Positions 7,663-11,553 of a stretch of 11,553 nt of DNA are shown piece by piece (position 1 is the stretch's first letter; each line of letters begins with the position of its first letter). The DNA is from Modestobacter sp. (lineage in GTDB: Bacteria > Actinomycetota > Actinomycetes > Mycobacteriales > Geodermatophilaceae): contig JAOPUQ010000231.1 of the NCBI GenBank assembly GCA_025963425.1, forward strand, positions 1 through 11,553, in the 5' to 3' direction. A program made the translations under genes and the position numbers. The notes beneath the pieces were generated by a model that saw only the letters and a list, made by a program, of their open reading frames with translations, was not told the DNA's origin and ran no database searches.

Positions 7663-8282
7663 CGGGTCTCCTCCTGGGCAGCGGCGGCCTCGGCATCGGT
7701 CGGGAGTTGGTCCAGCGCCCACTCGAGCAGCTCCTCAGCGGGCCGGCGGGCGGCCGGCACCCGGATGCGGTCGACGCTGTAGACGAGCTTCTCGGCCCCC
7801 TTGGCCCGCGAGCACATGCCCGTGAGGACCCACTCCCGGGTCAGCCCGGCCAGGGTCTCCAGGTAGGACAGCGAGTCCGCGGCCTGGATGTCGTCGGCGC
7901 CGTTCAGCCCGCCGACCTCGTGCAGCGCGATCAACCGGCGGATCTCGCCGACGCCCACGCTCGCCGAGACCGGACCGAGGCTCCCCAGCCAGACGCCGAC
8001 CGCCTCGGCGGACCGCAGCGAGTGCGGGAACAGGTAGAACGGGTCGTCCCACTGCGCCGTGGCGTGCCGCAGCGCCGGTCCGCCCGGGAACATCCGCTCG
8101 ATGTCGTGGGTCATCGCCGCGACCCGCATCTCCACGGTGGCCTCGGGGTTCAGGTGGACCAGCCAGTCCCGGGCCCGCATCAGGTGCTCGCGCTGGTTGT
8201 AGGGGGCGACCCACTCGGCTGCGAGTGCCTCGACCTCGGTGTCCAGGGCGACCGCCGGTGGGGTCCACGGACGCGCGGTCAC
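7659..8282 (-). CDS. HD-domain metal-dependent hydrolase, role unknown (candidate phosphohydrolase)
   Basis: A roughly 207-residue soluble protein. Numbered from the first possible start (GTG 8288), it has H35 (REHLMRARDWL), the doublet H61-D62 (MTHDIERMFPGG), H89 (LFPHS), H123 (ALHEVGG) and D138 (QAADSLSYLE). This H...HD...H...H...D series can hold one or two metals. HD proteins are mostly phosphohydrolases, with some diiron oxygenases (PhnZ, MIOX). GTG 8288 overlaps the CoxG stop (GTGA), but GGAGG at 8295-8291 sits only two bases from it and eight from GTG 8282, so 8282 is preferred; the two differ by two residues. It lies between the SRPBCC gene and nicD and is translationally coupled to nicD. 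Known nicotinate and picolinate clusters do not, to my knowledge, contain such a gene. Removing phosphate from a phosphorylated pyridine intermediate is my hypothesis only. Confidence 0.85.
   Translation of the reverse strand: MTARPWTPPAVALDTEVEALAAEWVAPYNQREHLMRARDWLVHLNPEATVEMRVAAMTHDIERMFPGGPALRHATAQWDDPFYLFPHSLRSAEAVGVWLGSLGPVSASVGVGEIRRLIALHEVGGLNGADDIQAADSLSYLETLAGLTREWVLTGMCSRAKGAEKLVYSVDRIRVPAARRPAEELLEWALDQLPTDAEAAAAQEETR
7670..7675 (-). promoter_or_regulatory. Ribosome binding site of nicD
   Basis: A full AGGAGG consensus on the minus strand, seven bases before ATG 7662-7660. It lies inside the 3' end of the HD gene and fixes the nicD start. Confidence 0.7.
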
Positions 8283-8284
8283 CG

Positions 8285-8932
8285 TCACGACCTCCGCCGG
8301 GCGCGCCGCAGCGCGAGCAGGCCGAGCAGGACCGAGACGGCGCTCAGCGCGGCCGCCACCTTGGACCAGGGGTCGCCGGCGGCCGGCGCCTGGCTCACCG
8401 GGGGCAGGGCGCGCACCGGGGAGGGCCGCGCAGCCGTCGCCGCGGGGCGCTCCGTCGTCCCGGACGGCGCGGCCGTCGCCGAGGAGCCGCCCCCCAGGGC
8501 GGCCTCGAGGTTGCGGGAGAACTGCGCGGTCACCTTGCCGGCCTGCTTGGCCACGACCTTCTGCCCGACGCTGCCCAGGGCCCCGGCCAGCGCGACGTCG
8601 CCCTCCACCAGGACGACGGTGCGCTCACCGGCCGGCTCCAGCTGCACGCTCACGGTGGCCCGCACGTTGCCCATCGCGCCGCGGACGCTCTTCCCGGTCG
8701 CGGTGAAGGCGATCAGCTTCTCCGGCACCCGCTCGACGATCTTCACGGTGGCGGCGAAGGTCGCCGTCATCGGGCCGACGCTCTGGGTCAGCCGGACGTC
8801 GATGTCGTCCGGGGTGACCACGGTGAGCTGTTCGACGCCGGGGACGCACTGGGCGACGGCCTCCGGCTGCTCGAAGAACGTCCACACCGAGGACACCGGC
8901 TCGGCGACCTCGAACTCCTCACGCAACTTCAC
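8285..8932 (-). CDS. CoxG/SRPBCC-family protein with C-terminal membrane anchor
   Basis: A 215-residue protein. Residues 1-145 form a CoxG-type SRPBCC domain (VKLREEFEVAEPVSSVWTFF at the start, then CVPGVEQL, and a helix around GQKVVAKQAGKVTAQF). A Pro/Ala/Thr-rich linker covers about 148-188, followed by one hydrophobic segment (about 191-208) and an RRARRRS tail. CoxG recruits CO dehydrogenase to the membrane; in some N-heterocycle hydroxylases the SRPBCC domain is fused to the enzyme or acts as a subunit. As I recall, the Ensifer 3-hydroxypyridine hydroxylase carries SRPBCC as a separate subunit, as here. GTG 8932 overlaps the FAD-subunit stop (GTGA) and has GGAGGA at 8946-8941, eight bases upstream. 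The open frame extends far upstream, antisense-like, and is not coding. Likely role: docking the hydroxylase at the membrane or assisting its catalysis. Confidence 0.88.
   Translation of the reverse strand: MKLREEFEVAEPVSSVWTFFEQPEAVAQCVPGVEQLTVVTPDDIDVRLTQSVGPMTATFAATVKIVERVPEKLIAFTATGKSVRGAMGNVRATVSVQLEPAGERTVVLVEGDVALAGALGSVGQKVVAKQAGKVTAQFSRNLEAALGGGSSATAAPSGTTERPAATAARPSPVRALPPVSQAPAAGDPWSKVAAALSAVSVLLGLLALRRARRRS
8291..8295 (-). promoter_or_regulatory. Ribosome binding site of the HD-domain gene
   Basis: GGAGG on the minus strand, eight bases before GTG 8282 and only two before GTG 8288. It sits inside the end of the CoxG-like gene and favours the inner start. Confidence 0.5.
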
Positions 8933-9846
8933 GGCTGAACTCCTCCACGAGCAGGGTTGGTCTCGGCTGCGCCTCCGGCCGACCGGCCGGCTCCGGCGTC
9001 TCTCAGGTCGGTGAGGACCCGCCGCACGTGGACGGGGACCAGGTGGCGGCGGTACTCGGCCGAGGCGCGGATGTCCGACGGCGGGTCCACCACCTCCAGC
9101 GCCGCCTCGGCGGCGACGGCCAGGTCGGCGTCGGCGAGCTCCGTGCCGGCCAGCAGCGCGCCGGCCGCCGTCGCCAGGACCGGGCTGTCGGCCACGCCAC
9201 CCAGCGCGATCCGCACGTCGTTCCACCGGCCGTCGGCGGCCCGGTCGCCGGTGGCGACGACGCTCAGTACGGCGAAGTCGTTGTGCTTGCGGGTGACCTC
9301 CCGGAAGGCCACGTGCTGGGGGTGGGCCGGGAACTCGACGGCGGTCACGAGCTCCTCGGGCGCCAGCACCGTGGCGTAGGAGCCTTCGTAGAGCTCCGAC
9401 AGTGCGATGCGCCGGCTGCCGTGCGGCCCGACGGCGGTGACGACGGCACCGAGCACCAGACAGGCCAGCGGCATCTCACCGGTCGGGTCGCCCTGGACCA
9501 GGGAGCCGCCGACGGTGCCGCGGTTGCGCACCTGCCGGTCGCCGATGTGCCCGACGACCCGCGCGAGCAGCGGCAGCCGCTGGGCGATCAGCTCCGACCG
9601 CTCCAGGGTCGCGTAACGGACCAGCGCACCGAGCACGGTGCGCTCGCCGTCCACCCGGATGTCGTCGAGCTCGTCGACCTCGTTGATGTCGATCAGCGCG
9701 CTCGGCCGCCACAGCCGCATGTTCAGCATCGGCACCAGGCTCTGGCCGCCGGCCAGCACCCGGGCCGATCCCTCGTACTCCGCCAACCGGGCCACGGCCT
9801 CGGCGACCGAGGTCGGCCGGTGGTAGGCGAAGGCAGCCGCCTTCAC
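8929..9846 (-). CDS. FAD-binding medium subunit of the molybdenum hydroxylase
   Basis: A 305-residue flavoprotein of the CoxM/NdhF/QorM type that takes electrons from the 2Fe-2S subunit and passes them on to the final acceptor. FAD motifs: AGGQSLVPMLNMRL at 32-45 and NRGTVGGSLVQGDP at 108-121, followed by the CO dehydrogenase flavoprotein C-terminal domain (about 175-285). GTG 9846 overlaps the stop of the ATP-grasp gene (GTGA). No strong ribosome site precedes it, so translation is probably coupled to the upstream gene. The protein begins VKAAAFAYHRPTSV, the usual family N-terminus, so upstream open frame is ignored. It is separated from its 2Fe-2S and molybdopterin partners by about 3.2 kb holding the CoxG, HD, nicD and nicX genes, which is unusual for this enzyme family. 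Confidence 0.93.
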   Translation of the reverse strand: MKAAAFAYHRPTSVAEAVARLAEYEGSARVLAGGQSLVPMLNMRLWRPSALIDINEVDELDDIRVDGERTVLGALVRYATLERSELIAQRLPLLARVVGHIGDRQVRNRGTVGGSLVQGDPTGEMPLACLVLGAVVTAVGPHGSRRIALSELYEGSYATVLAPEELVTAVEFPAHPQHVAFREVTRKHNDFAVLSVVATGDRAADGRWNDVRIALGGVADSPVLATAAGALLAGTELADADLAVAAEAALEVVDPPSDIRASAEYRRHLVPVHVRRVLTDLRDAGAGRSAGGAAETNPARGGVQP

Positions 9847-10943
9847 GAGGGCCGGCCGCCGCCCGATGCGACGCCCACCCCCGCGAAGCGGGCCAGCACG
9901 TGGCTGACCGCCGACTTGCGCTCGGTGACCAACTGCTCGGCCTGCCGGTGACTCCACACCGTCTCCGGGCGGACCTGCAGAACGTGCACGTCACCGGCCT
10001 CGCTCACCGCCCACTCGATGTCCTGCGGAGCCCCGCGCTGCTTCTCGATCCGCTTGGCCAGCTCGGCCAGCGCCCGGATCTGCCCGTCCTCCAGGCACGG
10101 GAGGTCCCGGAGCCCCTCGTCGACCGGGACCAGGCCGACCTCGGCGAGCTGGGCATCGAAGCCGTACTTCGACTCCTGGCGGGCAACGTCCCGCTTCAGC
10201 ACCTCGAAGGTCACCTTGTCCACGACGTACCGGCTGGGCGTGATGCCACCGCTGACGACGCCCTCGCCCAGGCCCCAGCACCCCTCGATGACCACCTTGG
10301 AGCGGTCCCCGGTCACCGGGTCGAGGGTGAACATGACCCCGGCGGACCGGGCCTGCACCATCTGCTGCACGCCCACGCAGATGCCGTGGTCGGCGAGGCT
10401 CACCGCTCCGTCGGCGGCATCGGGGCGGTAGGTCAAGACGGCTGCGCCGAACATCCCGGCCCAACAGCTGCGCAGGCGCCGGAGGACCTCCTCGATCCCG
10501 CGGACCCACAGGAAGGTGTCGTACTGCCCGGCGAAGCTGGCCCCGGCCAGGTCCTCGGACTCACCGCTGGAGCGCACGGCGACGGGCAGGTCGGTCAGCC
10601 CGGTGCGCCGCTCGAGCTCGGCGTAGGCCTCCCGGACGGCGGCCTCCAGGTCGGCCGGGAGCGGCGCGGCCTCGATCTCGGCGGTGAACTCCGCGCTGAG
10701 CGCCTGCACCGTGGCCAGGTCGGCGCCGGCCGCCCGGGCCCGCACCTGCCCGGCCCGCCCGGCCAGGCCGGCGGCGTCGAGGAAGTGGCGGTAGGCGGTG
10801 GTGGTGATGCCGAACCCACCCGGGACGGCGAACCCGGCGGCGGTCATCTCGGCGAGGCTGCCGAACTTCCCACCCAGCAGCCGGTTGCCGACCGCCTCGG
10901 GCTGGTCGATCCAGAGGACGAGCGGAGAGGTCGCGGTGCTCAT
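9843..10943 (-). CDS. ATP-grasp PEP/pyruvate-binding-domain protein (PEP synthase N-terminal half; phenylphosphate synthase beta-like)
   Basis: A 366-residue stand-alone ATP-grasp domain corresponding to the N-terminal part of PEP synthase or pyruvate phosphate dikinase. Motifs: GGKFGSLAEM with K26, AVPGGFGITTTAY (39-51), VRSSGESEDLAGASFAGQ (123-140), GVMFTLDPVTGD (202-213), GLGEGVVSGG (224-233), DIEWAV (308-313) and LQVRPET (322-328). The size (about 40 kDa) and the lack of a phosphohistidine domain match the small catalytic subunit of phenylphosphate synthase. ATG 10943 overlaps the upstream gene's stop (ATGA), and that gene carries the missing phosphohistidine domain. Together they should use ATP to phosphorylate a histidine and then an acceptor. 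As I recall, a pyruvate-phosphate-dikinase-like protein and a PEP-utilising protein were reported necessary for 3-hydroxypyridine hydroxylase activity in Ensifer. The acceptor here is unknown. Confidence 0.9.
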   Translation of the reverse strand: MSTATSPLVLWIDQPEAVGNRLLGGKFGSLAEMTAAGFAVPGGFGITTTAYRHFLDAAGLAGRAGQVRARAAGADLATVQALSAEFTAEIEAAPLPADLEAAVREAYAELERRTGLTDLPVAVRSSGESEDLAGASFAGQYDTFLWVRGIEEVLRRLRSCWAGMFGAAVLTYRPDAADGAVSLADHGICVGVQQMVQARSAGVMFTLDPVTGDRSKVVIEGCWGLGEGVVSGGITPSRYVVDKVTFEVLKRDVARQESKYGFDAQLAEVGLVPVDEGLRDLPCLEDGQIRALAELAKRIEKQRGAPQDIEWAVSEAGDVHVLQVRPETVWSHRQAEQLVTERKSAVSHVLARFAGVGVASGGGRPS

Positions 10944-11553
10944 GCGGGAACGTCCGCCAGGATCCGGACGACGCCGGTGTTGCCGTCGACCTCGATGAGC
11001 TGACCGGTGCGGATGGAGGTGGTCGCGAAGCCGGTGCCGACGACGGCCGGCAGGCCGTACTCGCGGCAGACGATCGCGGTGTGGGCCATGATCCCGCCGA
11101 CGTCGGAGACCGCCGCCGACAGCCGGGAGAACACCGGGGCCCAGCTGGGTGCGGTGATCCGGCAGACCAGGATGTCGCCGTCCTCGACCTCGTGCAGCTG
11201 CTCCGGGTCGATGATCACCCGGGCCCGGCCGGTGGCCTTGCCGGCGGAGGCCGCGACGCCACGCAGCTCGCCGCCGTCCTGACCGTCGACCCCGAGCCAC
11301 TCCTGCACCGACTCCTGGGTGATGCCCCAGAGCATCACGGTGAGCGGCTCGGTGATGAACTCCGGCGGGACGCCGAGGGCCGGCAGCGGCGGGTTGGCCT
11401 TGAGCACGTCACGGATGCGGCGGCGGCGCTCGATCTCCGGGCGCCAGTAGGTGACGCCGCGGGCCTCGGTGCCGGTGGCCCAGCCGATGTTCAGGTCGTA
11501 GAGCGCCGAGTAGATCTCGTTGCGGTGCAGGTAGAAGAGGTCCTCGCGGTCGT
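10940..11553 (-). CDS. PEP-utilising phosphohistidine-domain protein, C-terminal part (phenylphosphate synthase alpha-like; 5' end outside window)
   Basis: 203 residues are visible, ending at a TGA (10942-10940); the frame is open to the right edge, so the start is not seen. The first ~85 residues (including LFYLHRNEIYSALYDLNIGW, then ITEPLTVMLWGIT) resemble the central region of phenylphosphate synthase alpha as I remember it. The last ~105 form the swivelling phosphohistidine domain: GVAASAGKATGRARVI, GDILVCRITAPSWAPVF, then GGIMAHTAIVCREYGLPAVV. The histidine in MAHTAIV is the expected phospho-carrier (codon 11083-11081). The protein stops right after this domain, so the C-terminal PEP/pyruvate-binding barrel of true PEP synthase is absent and the acceptor is unlikely to be pyruvate. 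It is the first visible gene of the operon and is coupled to the ATP-grasp gene by ATGA. Confidence 0.9.
   Translation of the reverse strand, partial: DREDLFYLHRNEIYSALYDLNIGWATGTEARGVTYWRPEIERRRRIRDVLKANPPLPALGVPPEFITEPLTVMLWGITQESVQEWLGVDGQDGGELRGVAASAGKATGRARVIIDPEQLHEVEDGDILVCRITAPSWAPVFSRLSAAVSDVGGIMAHTAIVCREYGLPAVVGTGFATTSIRTGQLIEVDGNTGVVRILADVPA

Noticed and set aside
2735..9846. Aerobic CO dehydrogenase (CoxMSL plus CoxG)
   Set aside because: The large subunit has AYRGYGQ where CoxL has its cysteine-bearing AYRCSFR loop, and the neighbours are pyridine genes.
9843..11553. A frameshifted single PEP synthase or rifampin phosphotransferase pseudogene
   Set aside because: The two frames meet at a clean ATGA overlap, each carries intact motifs, and the split matches phenylphosphate synthase subunits, so these are two real genes.
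1..11553. tRNA, rRNA, CRISPR array, insertion sequence or attachment site
   Set aside because: No array of direct repeats, transposase-like translation or RNA gene was seen by eye, and almost all bases lie in coding sequence.

Overview
The window is very GC-rich (third codon positions almost all G or C), uses many GTG starts, and carries an RskA-type anti-sigma factor. This suggests an actinobacterium; Geodermatophilaceae would fit, but that is inference because no rRNA or other taxonomic marker is present.

Layout. Positions 3-398 (+ strand) hold the 3' end of an anti-sigma factor gene that looks unrelated to the rest. A short convergent gap follows. From 472 to the right edge, everything is one minus-strand gene train, transcribed right to left. 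In transcription order: a PEP-utilising phosphohistidine-domain protein (running off the right edge), an ATP-grasp PEP synthase N-terminal-domain protein, the FAD subunit of a molybdenum hydroxylase, a CoxG/SRPBCC protein, an HD-domain hydrolase, an N-formylmaleamate deformylase (NicD-like), a 2,5-dihydroxypyridine 5,6-dioxygenase (NicX-like), the 2Fe-2S subunit, the molybdopterin subunit, a maleate isomerase (NicE-like), and an 8-oxoguanine-deaminase-like amidohydrolase. Nearly all junctions are ATGA/GTGA/TGATG overlaps, so this reads as one translationally coupled operon.

How the genes work together. NicX opens 2,5-dihydroxypyridine (2,5-DHP) to N-formylmaleamate, NicD removes formate to give maleamate, and NicE turns maleate into fumarate. 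The molybdenum hydroxylase most plausibly makes 2,5-DHP from a monohydroxylated pyridine. A separate SRPBCC subunit together with two PEP-synthase-like proteins matches, as I recall it, the 3hpd cluster for 3-hydroxypyridine breakdown in Ensifer adhaerens HP1. 3-Hydroxypyridine is therefore the leading substrate, by inference. Maleamate amidohydrolase (NicF) is not in the window.

The most interesting possibility is phospho-activation. The two PEP-synthase-like proteins resemble the phenylphosphate synthase of anaerobic phenol degradation. They could phosphorylate the pyridine hydroxyl before the molybdenum hydroxylase acts, and the HD-domain protein in the same operon could remove the phosphate before NicX. 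The roles of the HD protein and the terminal amidohydrolase are unknown. No promoter, regulator, transporter, RNA gene, mobile element or CRISPR array was seen; the operon promoter must lie beyond the right edge.
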